Origin: Prosthecobacter debontii | Lineage (GTDB): Bacteria > Verrucomicrobiota > Verrucomicrobiia > Chthoniobacterales > Chthoniobacteraceae | DNA length: 64,000 nucleotides | Assembly: GCA_945861385.1 (NCBI GenBank) | Contig: CAMAUI010000001.1 | Location: forward strand, 37,298-101,297 | Reading direction: 5' to 3' | In this document: one piece after another, positions 1-8,040 of the stretch | Layout: each line of letters starts with the position of its first letter | Position numbering within the stretch: the stretch's first letter is position 1 | The notes under the pieces: model-generated | The model's input: the letters and a program-made list of their open reading frames with translations, nothing else | Databases searched by the model: none | What the model was told of the DNA's origin: nothing | Position numbers and translations under genes: made by a program

Positions 1-54
1 ATTCCCGCCCTCGCGCTCGCGCGATCAGCGAAACCGTCTTTGCCTTCGCCGTCC

Positions 55-378
55 ATGGAACACCGGATTCCCAGCGCGCCGCCCCGGCTCGATCTGACGA
101 AACCGAAATCGAATTCCACATCGTGGCTCCGCCGCACCTGCCTGTGTGCGCTGCTGGTCGTTTCCGTTGTTCTCTCGGGTTGCGCAACGCGCGAACAGAG
201 CGCGCTCCTCGGGGCCGCGATTGGCGGAGGCGCCGGCTACGCCCTGGGAAGATCGGCCCACAATCACCACGGAGACAACTATCGCAAGGGCTACCGCGAC
301 TCGCGATATGGCTACCGATATGACCGCCGCGACAGCCGCGGCTATTACGACCGCCGCGGTTTCTGGCATCGGTACTGA
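55..378 (+). CDS. Glycine-zipper lipoprotein
   Basis: Predicted envelope lipoprotein of 107 residues. A long basic N-region is followed by a hydrophobic stretch (CALLVVSVVLSGC) that ends in a good lipobox, LSGC, so the mature protein should start at a lipid-modified Cys near residue 43. Directly after it is a glycine-zipper segment (GAAIGGGAGYALG), as in small OmpA-linker or Rcs-type lipoproteins that insert into or oligomerise in membranes. The C-terminal half is rich in Tyr, Arg, Asp and Gly with an RGYYDRRGFWHRY end, a low-complexity surface-exposed tail. The ATG at 55 was chosen; an in-frame TTG at 40 is possible. The exact role is not known. Confidence 0.7.
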   Translation: MEHRIPSAPPRLDLTKPKSNSTSWLRRTCLCALLVVSVVLSGCATREQSALLGAAIGGGAGYALGRSAHNHHGDNYRKGYRDSRYGYRYDRRDSRGYYDRRGFWHRY

Positions 379-456
379 TGCGGCCGCGCCTCGCGCGTGA
401 AAAAAAGTGCGCCCCTCATACATCCGCGTTCCCGATGCCAGCCGATTCATTGGCCA

Positions 457-729
457 ATGAAAAAACACATCCCAACGATTCACCACACCATCGCACCCAC
501 CCACGAAACGATCGCCGCCCTGGCTCAACGTCTCTACGAAGCGGAAGGCTGCCCGGATGGCCGCGCCGATGCGCACTGGCTCGAAGCCGAGCACCAATTG
601 CGCGAATGCGCGGAAATGGTGAGCTCACCCGCGTCTCCTCAGACTGGCAACACGCCCGCGCGCCAGGGCATCACGGGTGTGCCCGCATCGAAGCCCGCGA
701 AGAAGCGGTCGGGCGCTTCCGTGCGCTGA
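457..729 (+). CDS. DUF2934 domain protein
   Basis: Small protein of 90 residues. Residues about 15 to 45 (HETIAALAQRLYEAEG, then HWLEAEHQL) match the DUF2934 pattern of a short helix-turn-helix with a conserved A-x-x-LYE-x-x-G core and a W-x-x-AE motif. The C-terminal half is Lys/Arg/Pro/Ser-rich and probably disordered. DUF2934 proteins are common in soil bacteria next to stress genes, and the neighbours here fit that, but their function is unknown. The ATG at 457 was preferred because the upstream in-frame GTG (397) would add a 20-residue leader with no family similarity. Confidence 0.65.
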   Translation: MKKHIPTIHHTIAPTHETIAALAQRLYEAEGCPDGRADAHWLEAEHQLRECAEMVSSPASPQTGNTPARQGITGVPASKPAKKRSGASVR

Positions 730-780
730 GCGCGAAGCCCCGGCTCGACAGCGCGCGGCGTCCGCGCCATCGTCCGCATC

Positions 781-1005
781 ATGGCATTGCGCCGCTACAC
801 ACCGCCGATCCGCCGCCTGCAGGAAGACTACAGCGCCGAGATCGCCCGCCGCTGGCGCAGCGCCCGCCGCGGCCCGCGCAAGCCGGGGCCGAGGATCATG
901 GACAACAGCGAGCCGTGGAATCCCGACCCTCGAACCGTCGCTGAGCTTTGGGAGATCGCCGCGCAGGTGAATGACCTCGTTAAAAAATGGAGTCCCCACA
1001 GCTAG
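781..1005 (+). CDS. Small protein coupled to nucleotidyltransferase
   Basis: Unrecognised basic protein of 74 residues. The N-terminal half is Arg-rich (RRWRSARRGPRKPG); the C-terminal half carries a helix DPRTVAELWEIAAQVNDL. The last 19 bases overlap the start of the nucleotidyltransferase gene at 987 in another frame, which indicates translational coupling. By analogy with two-gene nucleotidyltransferase modules it may be a cognate partner or antitoxin-like protein, but nothing in the sequence names it. A second 74-residue protein precedes the other nucleotidyltransferase in this window (8328-8552); the two do not look alike by eye. Confidence 0.5.
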   Translation: MALRRYTPPIRRLQEDYSAEIARRWRSARRGPRKPGPRIMDNSEPWNPDPRTVAELWEIAAQVNDLVKKWSPHS

Positions 1006-1688
1006 ACGCATTTGTCCGCCGCCTCACATCCGAGCGCCGTGTGCTGCTTCTCGGCGGGCTCGCCGTCATCGCACACGGGCACTCGCGCGCGACCAAGGAC
1101 GCCGACATCTGGCTCGAACCGATGTCGTCCGCGGATGAGTGGGCGGGCGTGCTCGCCGCGGCGTGGGCGGATTTTCCAAACCTCCGCCTAGCGCGGCTGC
1201 CCCACTGGACACCGCTGGCGACGCGCGGCGAGATCGCGGTGGCAGCCGATGAAACGGGAATGGTGCGGGTGATCGGGCTGGAGTGTCCGCTCGATGTTTT
1301 TCGCAAACCGAACGAGATCGAAATCGAGGACTTTGAGACAATGTGGGCGCGCTCAACGCTCAAGGACGACGGCGTCTATTTGCTCGATGCCGTTGATTTG
1401 CTGGTCTCGAAGGAGGACACGGGCCGGGATCGCGACCTCGCGGACAAGCGATTTCTCGAAGTGAAAATCCACACCGACTTCGGCGCAAAGCTCGCCGGCG
1501 CGTCGCTGGAGGAAGCTCGCGCGCTCTTCGCGCGCTACGCGGATCACGTCGTGTGCGAACGCGCGCTGGCGAATCCCGACGCGGCGGTGCGCTCGCTCGC
1601 CCGCGGGGTGCTCGAGGAGCTGGCCGCGCAGGGCGACTGGTTTTCGCGTGACGTGCTCGCGAGGCTCGATTCTGCGCCGCAGCAGTGA
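987..1688 (+). CDS. Nucleotidyltransferase-fold protein (DUF6036/AbiEii-like)
   Basis: Protein of 233 residues with an N-terminal minimal nucleotidyltransferase signature. GGLAVIAHG, the family GG-x-A-x-x-x-H/Y-G loop, is at residues about 24 to 32. ATKDADIWLEP follows, supplying the D-x-D metal-binding pair. A third acidic residue may lie in the following strand (VIGLECPLDVF). The C-terminal third is helical and Ala/Arg-rich. Families of this type (DUF6036, AbiEii, MNT) transfer nucleotides to tRNA or proteins and are often toxin or regulatory halves of two-gene modules. The ATG at 987 overlaps the upstream 74-aa gene by 19 bases. Assignment to the fold is firm; the substrate is unknown. Confidence 0.72.
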   Translation: MESPQLDAFVRRLTSERRVLLLGGLAVIAHGHSRATKDADIWLEPMSSADEWAGVLAAAWADFPNLRLARLPHWTPLATRGEIAVAADETGMVRVIGLECPLDVFRKPNEIEIEDFETMWARSTLKDDGVYLLDAVDLLVSKEDTGRDRDLADKRFLEVKIHTDFGAKLAGASLEEARALFARYADHVVCERALANPDAAVRSLARGVLEELAAQGDWFSRDVLARLDSAPQQ

Positions 1689-1696
1689 CGCCCCGG

Positions 1697-1816
1697 CTAC
1701 GTGCAGCCTTTTAGCAGATACACAATCAGCAGCACGGGAAGCGGGACACCCAGTAGCCACAGCAGCGCCCAGCCGACTTTTCCGCTCAGAGAGCGGTTGG
1801 AGTTTGTGATTTTCAT
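1697..1816 (-). CDS. Conserved 39-aa membrane peptide
   Basis: A complete 39-codon frame that reads MKITNSNRSLSGK, then one hydrophobic helix (WALLWLLGVPLPVLLIVYLL), then KGCT and a TAG stop. The pattern LWLLG-[VI]-P-[LI]-P-[VI]-L-L-I plus a terminal [KR]GCT recurs in very small single-span proteins of Verrucomicrobia and Proteobacteria, usually beside stress genes like those here. I recognise the pattern from memory, not from a search. The frame fills almost the whole gap between the nucleotidyltransferase and the SRPBCC gene. No clear Shine-Dalgarno sequence is visible. Function unknown. Confidence 0.6.
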   Translation of the reverse strand: MKITNSNRSLSGKVGWALLWLLGVPLPVLLIVYLLKGCT

Positions 1817-1858
1817 ACACAGATGAATCGCAGCCGGGCTCGTCTTTGTGCGTGCCGT

Positions 1859-2341
1859 TCACAAAATGACGGCGGGAATCGGGATGATCCCGCGCCATGC
1901 GCCGGTGGCCGCTCCGCGCTGCTCGATGAATTTACGAAAGCGGCGCAAGTCGCCCGCGATGCGAAAGGAAAGCGCGCCGAGCGCATCGGCGATCTTTTCC
2001 AGCAAGCCCCGTGTCTCGTATTCGATGAGGAGCGTCATGTTCGTCGTCTCCGTGTTGACCGACTTGAAATGGATCGTGCCCTTGTTCGGGCGGCCGCTCG
2101 TGCTGCGCCAGGAGATTTGCTGATCCGGCACCTGCCGGGTGATTTCCGCCTCCCATCCCACTTCCTGTCCAAGAATCTCCGCACGCCACGCCAAAACGCG
2201 ATCATTGAGCTGCACCACGGATTTCACCCCCTCCATGAAATTTGGGAACTCCTCGAATTGCGTCCACTGGTTATAGACCACGCTCAGCCGCGCGTTCACC
2301 TGGATGGCCTTTTCGATGCGCTCTATCGTGATAGTTTTCAT
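1859..2341 (-). CDS. SRPBCC / polyketide cyclase-like protein
   Basis: Protein of 160 residues in the SRPBCC (START-like) fold, cyclase/dehydrase type (COG5637-like). Supporting motifs are ARLSVVYNQWTQFEEFPNFM near the N-terminus, then VVQLNDRVLAWRAEI, GWEAEITRQVPDQQISW, the turn SGRPNKG and a last helix RRFRKFIEQR. These small proteins have a deep hydrophobic pocket and bind lipids or aromatics; many are only known as stress-associated. The ATG at 2341 was chosen; MDDC could be added from 2353. It lies 53 bases downstream of the transporter gene on the same strand and may be co-transcribed with it. Confidence 0.8.
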   Translation of the reverse strand: MKTITIERIEKAIQVNARLSVVYNQWTQFEEFPNFMEGVKSVVQLNDRVLAWRAEILGQEVGWEAEITRQVPDQQISWRSTSGRPNKGTIHFKSVNTETTNMTLLIEYETRGLLEKIADALGALSFRIAGDLRRFRKFIEQRGAATGAWRGIIPIPAVIL

Positions 2342-2406
2342 GCAATCATCCATCGCGCCCAAGCGTGCCGCTGGCTGTGCGCATGGTGAAAACTTTTCCG
2401 GCCAGG

Positions 2407-4203
2407 TTACCGCACCGGCCAGAAATGCGGCACGAGCGCGATGGCGATGAGGTAGATCAACAGCGTGAGCGGCGCACCGACGCGCGCGAAATCGCGGAAT
2501 CGGTATCGTCCCGGTCCATAGACCATGAGGCACGAAGGTTCGAGCGGCGTGAGATACGAGCAGCTCGCGGCGACGGCGATCATCATGGCGAAGGTGCGCG
2601 GATTGAGGCCGAGCCGATACGCAGTGGCGATGGCGACGGGCAAAACGACAATGGCGGCGGCCTGATTCGACATCGGCTGCGTGAGTAGCACCGTGAGACA
2701 AAAGAACGCGCTCAGCACCACGGTTGGGCCGCAGCCGTCCGTCCACGCGGCGATTTTTTCCGCAAGGTAGCCCGCTGTCCCCGTGTGCTCCATCGCCGCG
2801 CCGAGGGAGAGCATCGAAGCGATGAGGATGACGGCCTTCCATTCGACCTCGCGGTAAGCCTCCGTTGAACTGATGCAACGCGTTGCGAATACGGCGAAGA
2901 CCCCGAGCATCACGGCCACTGGCAGGCTCACGAGGTTGAAGGCCGGCAGCAAAATGACGCTGGCAAAAATGCCGATTGCGACAGGTGCCAGCCACAACTT
3001 CGGACGTCCCTCCTCGGGCGTACCTACTACGCGCACGGCATCCGACTGCTCCATCGCCTGCAGCCGGTCGCGGTGCCCCTGCAGCAGCAGAATGTCCCCG
3101 ACGCGCAGTTTCACCGTGCTGATCTTCCGCTGCATTGTCTCACCGTGGCGGCTGATGCCGAGGACTTGAATTCCGTATCGCTCGCGAAAGCCGTAGCCCT
3201 TCAACGTCCGGCCAATCAGCTCCGAACGTGGCAGGACGAGCGCCTCGACCAGCCCGAGGTCTTCCGGCGAAAGACCGGGATCGGAGAGTTTCACGTCTGC
3301 TTTGATTTCGATGCCGGTGATGTCCTTGATCTTCAGGATTTCCTCACTCCCGCCCTCGACGACCAGCACATCGCCCGCCTTCAGGACGACATGCGCGTCG
3401 GGCCAGAGGCTCCCATCCTTTCCACGCAGGATGCGCAGGATGCGGATATCGAGGTCGCGTCCGATGCCCGCAACCTCCACAGTTTTCCCTGCGAGCGGCG
3501 AATCCGGCAGGATGATGATCTCCGAGAGATACGGGCGAAAGCCAAGCGTTCCATCCTGCACCGCGTCGCCGGCAAAGCGATCCGGCACAAGGCGCCGCCC
3601 GACCGTGAGCAGATAGATCACGCCCACGACCGCAATCGGGATGCCGACCGGGGCCAGCTCAAACATTCCCATCGGCGCGAGTTTGTAGTCCTTCAAGATA
3701 CCGCTCACCACGATGTTCGTGCTCGTGCTGATGAGCGTGACGGAGCTGCTGACGATGCCCGCGAACGCCAGCGGCAGCAGCAATTTCCCCGGACTCATCT
3801 CCGCCCGCCGCGCGAGGCCGATGACCACCGGCAGAAAGAACGCGGTCGAAGCCGTGTTGCTCATAAAAGCGCCCAGCGCCGCCGACGCCACGACGATCAC
3901 CACCAGCAGACGGAGCGGATCCTTCCCCGTCTGCCGCAAGATCGCGCGCCCCGCCAAATCCATGACTCCCGTGCGCAGCAGCGCCGCCGTGAGGATGAGC
4001 AGACCGAGGATGACGATGACCGTATCACTTCCAAAGCCGGCAAACGCGCGCTCCGCCGGCAGCAGCCCCGTGAGCGTCAGCGTGAGCATCAGGCCGAGCG
4101 CGACCACATCCGCCGAGATGATCTCCACGGCAAACAACACCATCGCAACGACGGTGAGGGCCAATAGAAGAATGATGGGAAAAGTCACGGTTGCACAGTT
4201 CAC
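2407..4203 (-). CDS. SLC13-family transporter with two RCK_C domains
   Basis: Integral membrane permease of 598 residues in the ArsB/CitT (SLC13, DASS) superfamily. An N-terminal block of helices (residues about 5 to 200) includes the re-entrant signature GAFMSNTASTAFFLPV. The cytosolic middle (about 210 to 400) holds two TrkA-C/RCK_C-like modules (SPLAGKTVEV...LKAGDVLVVEG and SELIGRTLKGYGF...LRVGDILLLQG). A second helix block follows with LTQPMSNQAAAIVVLPVA. The mirrored N-A/T-T/A hairpins are the family substrate and sodium sites. Proteins of this layout move di-anions such as sulfate or dicarboxylates, gated by the RCK domains. The start is a GTG; another GTG at 4188 is possible. Substrate cannot be inferred. 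Confidence 0.88.
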   Translation of the reverse strand: MNCATVTFPIILLLALTVVAMVLFAVEIISADVVALGLMLTLTLTGLLPAERAFAGFGSDTVIVILGLLILTAALLRTGVMDLAGRAILRQTGKDPLRLLVVIVVASAALGAFMSNTASTAFFLPVVIGLARRAEMSPGKLLLPLAFAGIVSSSVTLISTSTNIVVSGILKDYKLAPMGMFELAPVGIPIAVVGVIYLLTVGRRLVPDRFAGDAVQDGTLGFRPYLSEIIILPDSPLAGKTVEVAGIGRDLDIRILRILRGKDGSLWPDAHVVLKAGDVLVVEGGSEEILKIKDITGIEIKADVKLSDPGLSPEDLGLVEALVLPRSELIGRTLKGYGFRERYGIQVLGISRHGETMQRKISTVKLRVGDILLLQGHRDRLQAMEQSDAVRVVGTPEEGRPKLWLAPVAIGIFASVILLPAFNLVSLPVAVMLGVFAVFATRCISSTEAYREVEWKAVILIASMLSLGAAMEHTGTAGYLAEKIAAWTDGCGPTVVLSAFFCLTVLLTQPMSNQAAAIVVLPVAIATAYRLGLNPRTFAMMIAVAASCSYLTPLEPSCLMVYGPGRYRFRDFARVGAPLTLLIYLIAIALVPHFWPVR

Positions 4204-4263
4204 CCGCCGCAGCCTTGTCTCAAGGCGCGGTCAATCGTCGGCCGCAGCGGCATTTCCAACGGG

Positions 4264-4602
4264 CTACTTCTGTTCGCGAGTGTCCTTGGCTTTTTCCTGA
4301 AGTTCCTTCGCGGCTGCCTCGCCCGATTTGCGGATGCTCTCGGCGGTTTCCCCGGCGGCTTTCTTCTCCACTGCGGCGCGCACTTTCGCGGCGTCCTTGG
4401 TGGCTTCCGCGTCGAGGGCGGCTTGCTTCGTGAGGTTGGCGGCGTCGGTCTTGGCGTCTTTCTTGACGGTGTCGGCCTTGTTTTCCAGCGCGTCGGCTTT
4501 GCTTTCGATTGCGTCCTTGCGGGCGGATTCGACCTTGTTGTCGCATGCGGTGAACCCGATCAGGGCGGTGACGATGGTGGTGAGTGTGATGGTTGTTTTC
4601 AT
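4264..4602 (-). CDS. Small Ala/Lys-rich coiled-coil lipoprotein
   Basis: Protein of 112 residues. The N-terminal signal (MKTTITLTTIVTALIGFTAC) ends in a near-consensus lipobox, so Cys20 is the likely lipidated residue. The rest is an unbroken, highly charged Ala/Lys/Glu/Asp helix with repeats such as ALENKADTVKKDAKTDAA and AEATKDAAKVRAAVEKKA, resembling LEA-like or Lpp-like periplasmic coiled coils. No catalytic motif is visible. It is divergent from the ferritin-like gene with 111 bases between starts, so both promoters should lie in that gap. A role in envelope stress or desiccation is inference only. Confidence 0.7.
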   Translation of the reverse strand: MKTTITLTTIVTALIGFTACDNKVESARKDAIESKADALENKADTVKKDAKTDAANLTKQAALDAEATKDAAKVRAAVEKKAAGETAESIRKSGEAAAKELQEKAKDTREQK

Positions 4603-4713
4603 GGTTGTTTGTCTCCATGGAATCGCAGCCCGAGCGGACGCCGGTCGTGTTTATTTTCCGCCCTTTCCAAAATAGGCGCATCCAGCACGGGGGTGCGCCG
4701 CGATTCCAAGGGC

Positions 4714-5181
4714 ATGAACCAGGAACTGAAAATCACCCGCGAACGCATGATCGAACTGCTGAACGAGGATCTCGCCCGCGAGTTTCAGGCGGTCATCGCC
4801 TACACCGTCTATAGCCAGACGCTCAAGGGCGCGGCCTTCTCGGACATCGCGCGTGAACTGACCATCCACGCCACGGAGGAGCTGAGCCACGCCATGCAGA
4901 TCACGAAGCAGATTGATTACTTCAACGGCACGCCCGTGACGAAGCCCGCGGAAGTGAAGATGTCCGGCAACGCGGAGGACATGCTGCGCTTCGACCTCGA
5001 GAACGAAAGGGTGACGATCCTCAATTACCGTGAGCGCATCCGGCAGGCGGAGGCGATGGGCGAGTTTGGCCTGAGCGAAGTGCTGCGCAAAATCATCGCC
5101 CAGGAGCAGGAGCATCTCACCGATCTGGCGGGCGCCTTGGGAATCGAGAACCCGACCATCGAGGGATCGCGCGCGCAGTGA
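4714..5181 (+). CDS. Ferritin-like / bacterioferritin-type protein
   Basis: Protein of 155 residues forming a four-helix ferritin-like bundle. Iron-ligand style motifs are visible: EFQAVIAYTVYSQ (helix A Glu), HATEELSHAMQI (helix B E-x-x-H), ENERVTILNYRERI (helix C) and IIAQEQEHLTDLA (helix D E-x-x-H). The order E, ExxH, E, ExxH is that of bacterioferritins and related iron-storage or DNA-protection proteins. Length is normal for bacterioferritin, though the haem Met is not obvious. It probably stores iron or detoxifies peroxide in the cytoplasm, which suits the stress-type neighbours. The ATG at 714 bases past 4000 (4714) was chosen because family similarity begins there. Confidence 0.85.
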   Translation: MNQELKITRERMIELLNEDLAREFQAVIAYTVYSQTLKGAAFSDIARELTIHATEELSHAMQITKQIDYFNGTPVTKPAEVKMSGNAEDMLRFDLENERVTILNYRERIRQAEAMGEFGLSEVLRKIIAQEQEHLTDLAGALGIENPTIEGSRAQ

Positions 5182-5327
5182 TTCGCCATGGCGCGAGCTG
5201 AGGGCCCGCCATGTTTGTTTGCGTTTCCGCCGGTGGTCATCGTGCGCGGTGGATGTGCTGGCCGTGGAAAATTGAGCGCACAACATTCCGATACAGCCAG
5301 CCCCGGTGGCAGCCCCGATCCAATGGC

Positions 5328-5480
5328 ATGACTACAATCCTGCTCATCCTCCTCATCCTGCTCCTCATCGGCGCGCTGCCCACTTGGGGACACAGCCGCA
5401 ACTGGGGCTACCGGCCAAGCGGCGGCCTCGGTCTCGTCCTCATCATCGTGCTCGTCCTTTTGCTCGCCGGGAAAATCTGA
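5328..5480 (+). CDS. DUF3309 family small membrane protein
   Basis: Fifty-residue protein with two hydrophobic helices (ILLILLILLLIGALPTW and GLGLVLIIVLVLLLAGKI) joined by a short loop, HSRNWGYRPSGG. This is the DUF3309 pattern, with the highly conserved ALPTW, WGY-x-PSGGLGL and terminal G-[KR]-I. Such proteins are tiny inner-membrane peptides of unknown function, often found beside ferritin, CsbD or DUF883 stress genes. The ATG at 5328 was chosen; upstream in-frame codons give no family match. Confidence 0.85.
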   Translation: MTTILLILLILLLIGALPTWGHSRNWGYRPSGGLGLVLIIVLVLLLAGKI

Positions 5481-5551
5481 CGGCAACCGCGCGGCGACTT
5501 CCAACCCCGAGGCCCCCCGCGATGTGCCGCCGCATCACAACCACCCACCAC

Positions 5552-6079
5552 ATGTCCAGCACCGCTGTATTTTGCGTTACCAAATCCCGCTCCCAAGGTG
5601 ATCGCATCATTGATCGTTTGCACACCTCGGGCTTCGCCTATTCGGAAATCTCCGTGCTCATGCCGGAGACGGATTCCGACTGTGACATGGGCCCCATCAA
5701 AGCCACAAAAGCGCCGGAAGGCACTGTCGCAGGGGTCGCTACTGGCGGAGCCGCCGGCGGCGTCCTCGGCCTGCTCGCCGGCCTCGGCGCACTCGCCATT
5801 CCCGGCATCGGCCCGTTGATCGCCGCAGGGCCACTCCTGGCCGCGCTCAGCGGAGCCGCCATTGGCGCTGCGACCGGCGGGGTCGTCGGAGGCTTGATCG
5901 GCCTCGGCATCCCGGAGATCAAAGCGAAAATCTACGGGGAGAAACTCAGAACCGGCAATTACATTGTCTCGGTACACACGCACAACTGCGACGAGGTGGA
6001 CCGCGCAATAGCGATCTACCAGGATCATGAGGCAGAGGACATCTCGACAACACGCGCGGCGACAACCCCGCTGCCGTAG
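5552..6079 (+). CDS. Glycine-zipper stress protein (YflT/DUF1269-like)
   Basis: Protein of 175 residues. The N-terminal part (TAVFCVTKSRSQGDRIIDRL, then GFAYSEISVLMPE) is the start of a YflT/general-stress-17M type domain, which senses or recognises by a ferredoxin-like fold. The middle (about 60 to 120) is a long Gly/Ala membrane segment with glycine zippers (GVATGGAAGGVLGLLAGLG). The C-terminal part (YGEKLRTGNYIVSVHT) completes the split domain and resembles the DUF1269/YflT tail. The protein is probably membrane-inserted and oligomeric. The role is inferred to be general stress; no enzyme motif is present. MSSTAV at 5552 was chosen over an ATG at 5522. Confidence 0.72.
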   Translation: MSSTAVFCVTKSRSQGDRIIDRLHTSGFAYSEISVLMPETDSDCDMGPIKATKAPEGTVAGVATGGAAGGVLGLLAGLGALAIPGIGPLIAAGPLLAALSGAAIGAATGGVVGGLIGLGIPEIKAKIYGEKLRTGNYIVSVHTHNCDEVDRAIAIYQDHEAEDISTTRAATTPLP

Positions 6080-6123
6080 CCCCGTCCATCATCATTGCGC
6101 GAGGCGGTGTCGCGGGTGGCGGA

Positions 6124-6354
6124 ATGTTCCCGCAGGGTTGGGATACCGACTTCACGGTCGGCGGGAGCACCTTCCAACTCCACAACACCCACCTTGGCAA
6201 CCCTTGCGTCTATCTCAAAGTCATCACCGGGGTACCGGAACCGGGCAGTGGCATGCTGGCCGTGTTTGGAATGCTGGGGCTTCTCGGCTCGGCCCGCTTC
6301 CGCGGTCGCCAGCGCAACTCTGAGGAAGATGGCGCGGCTGGACGCGCTCCATGA
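6124..6354 (+). pseudogene. PEP-CTERM tail remnant
   Basis: The reading frame ends with a textbook PEP-CTERM sorting signal. VPEPGSG is followed by a hydrophobic span (MLAVFGMLGLLGSA), then the basic cluster RFRGRQR and a short acidic tail. PEP-CTERM signals are recognised by exosortase in bacteria with exopolysaccharide, which fits the EPS locus later in this window. The upstream part is only about 45 residues, has no signal peptide, and runs back open into the stress-protein gene in another frame. It therefore looks like the last piece of a deleted secreted protein rather than a functional gene. Confidence 0.6.
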
Positions 6355-6423
6355 TACGCCGGACGCCCCCGAATAACCCGACGGTCGGACTGCGCGGCAT
6401 GGATCGGGACAGCCAAAGGCCCT

Positions 6424-8040
6424 CTACGTGGACTTGCCGGCCCGTTCATACGGCCCCTGCCTCCCGCCGATCATTTCCAAAATCTTGCGCGCGGCGTTGT
6501 GGCCGGGGATGCCGCTGACCGCGCCGCCGCGCTGTGCGCTGGAGCCGCAGAGGAAGACGTTGGCAAATTCCGTCTCCACGCCCCATGTGCCGGCCTGCGT
6601 GCGATTTTCCGCGAAGGGAAATGTCAGCGCGTTCTGGAAGATGTTACCGTGGAAAAGGCCAAGCGCGTCCTCGATGTCCACGGGACTTTTTCCTTCGATG
6701 CACGGGCTGCCGTCGCGGGCCACGGCGAGGCAATCCTCCAGCGGCTCGGCCAGCCAGGTGTTCACGCTCTCGATGAATTTCTTTTGCGCGGTGGCCCGCA
6801 TCGTTTCGTTGTCGCGCGCGAACAGCGCCCACGGCGTATCCAGCCCGAAAAGCGTCATCGTGTGGAAGCCCTGCGCGCGAAGCTCCGGCGCGAGGATGCT
6901 GTCGTCGGTCAGCGTGTGGCAGTAAATCTCGCACGGCAGCGGGTCCGGCAGCCGCCCTTCCGCCGCCTCGCGCTGGCTGCGCTGCATCTGTTCGTAGCCT
7001 TCGTGACTGTGGAAGGTGCCGCAGAAAGCGTCCGCCGCCGTGTGGCGCGATGCCTTCAGCCGCGGCAGCCGGCGCAGCAGCATGTTGATTTTGAAAACGG
7101 AACCCTCGTCCGTGGCATCGGGCTGATGCGGCTGCCCGAGAATCTTCGCGAGCACGTTGCGTCCGAAGTTCACGAGAAGGAAACGCGCTTCGACTGTCTG
7201 CGCCTTGCCGTCCACGGAAAACTCCACGCTGCGCTTCTTGCCGGTCACATCCAGCGAGCGAATCTCCACACTCGTGAGCATCTCCGCGCCGCTCCCGCGT
7301 GCCGCGCGCTCCAGTTCCCCGGCGACGCGCCCCATGCCGCCGACTGGCACCTTCCACTCGCCGGTTTTGTTGCCGATGAGGTGGTAGAGGAAACAGCGGT
7401 TCTGCAGCAGCGAGGCGTCGTGCGGATGCGTGCAGACGCCGATCTTCGCATCCGTGAACACGAGGCCGCGCACCACATCGTCGCGCAGGTAACGCTCGAT
7501 GGCGCACCCGAGCGGCTCCTCCGCCAGGCTGCGCCACGCCTCGCGGTGGCGGTCGTCCACGTCGAAGCGGCTGCGGAAATCCTCCTTCGCGACGAGCGGC
7601 TCCAGCATCGTGTCCCAGACCTTTTCCGCAAAGATGCGCGCGAGCCCGTAGAAACTTTGCATCTGCCCGCACTCCCGGTCGCTCCCCGTCAGCTCGCGCA
7701 TCGAGCAGCGGCTCTGTTCTTCGGAAACATTGCTCAGCAGCAGCCCGTCGTGCGCGCCGTCTTTCACGTAGGGCGTGAAAGACCCCGTCGTGCGCGAACG
7801 CAGTTCGATCTTCAAGCCGAGGTCGCGAATGATTTTTTCCGGGAAGAGGCTGACGAGGTACGAGTAGCGCGAAAGGCGCGCATCAAAATCGGGAAACACC
7901 TTCTGCGACGTGGTGGCCCCGCCGATGTAATCGTTCTTCTCCAGCAGCAGCACGCTCAGCCCGGCGCGAGCGAGATAGGCCGCTGCGACCAGCCCGTTGT
8001 GCCCGGCCCCGAGGATGACCACGTCGTAGTTGGATTTCAT
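6424..8040 (-). CDS. FAD-dependent phytoene-desaturase-like oxidoreductase
   Basis: Flavoprotein of 538 residues in the COG1233 (CrtI-like/PYROXD2-like) family. The dinucleotide-binding fold is at the extreme N-terminus: DVVILGAGHNGLVAAAYLAR (G-x-G-x-x-G) followed by the acidic strand end VLLLEKNDYIGGAT. The middle carries VPVGGMGRVAGELERAA, typical of the family's substrate domain. The C-terminal FAD motif is NVFLCGSSAQRGGAVSGIPG. The family dehydrogenates or isomerises carotenoid-like or other hydrophobic compounds; here no carotenoid genes are adjacent, so the substrate is unknown. A TTG two codons upstream (8046) is possible. The gene is divergent from the small gene at 8328. Confidence 0.87.
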   Translation of the reverse strand: MKSNYDVVILGAGHNGLVAAAYLARAGLSVLLLEKNDYIGGATTSQKVFPDFDARLSRYSYLVSLFPEKIIRDLGLKIELRSRTTGSFTPYVKDGAHDGLLLSNVSEEQSRCSMRELTGSDRECGQMQSFYGLARIFAEKVWDTMLEPLVAKEDFRSRFDVDDRHREAWRSLAEEPLGCAIERYLRDDVVRGLVFTDAKIGVCTHPHDASLLQNRCFLYHLIGNKTGEWKVPVGGMGRVAGELERAARGSGAEMLTSVEIRSLDVTGKKRSVEFSVDGKAQTVEARFLLVNFGRNVLAKILGQPHQPDATDEGSVFKINMLLRRLPRLKASRHTAADAFCGTFHSHEGYEQMQRSQREAAEGRLPDPLPCEIYCHTLTDDSILAPELRAQGFHTMTLFGLDTPWALFARDNETMRATAQKKFIESVNTWLAEPLEDCLAVARDGSPCIEGKSPVDIEDALGLFHGNIFQNALTFPFAENRTQAGTWGVETEFANVFLCGSSAQRGGAVSGIPGHNAARKILEMIGGRQGPYERAGKST

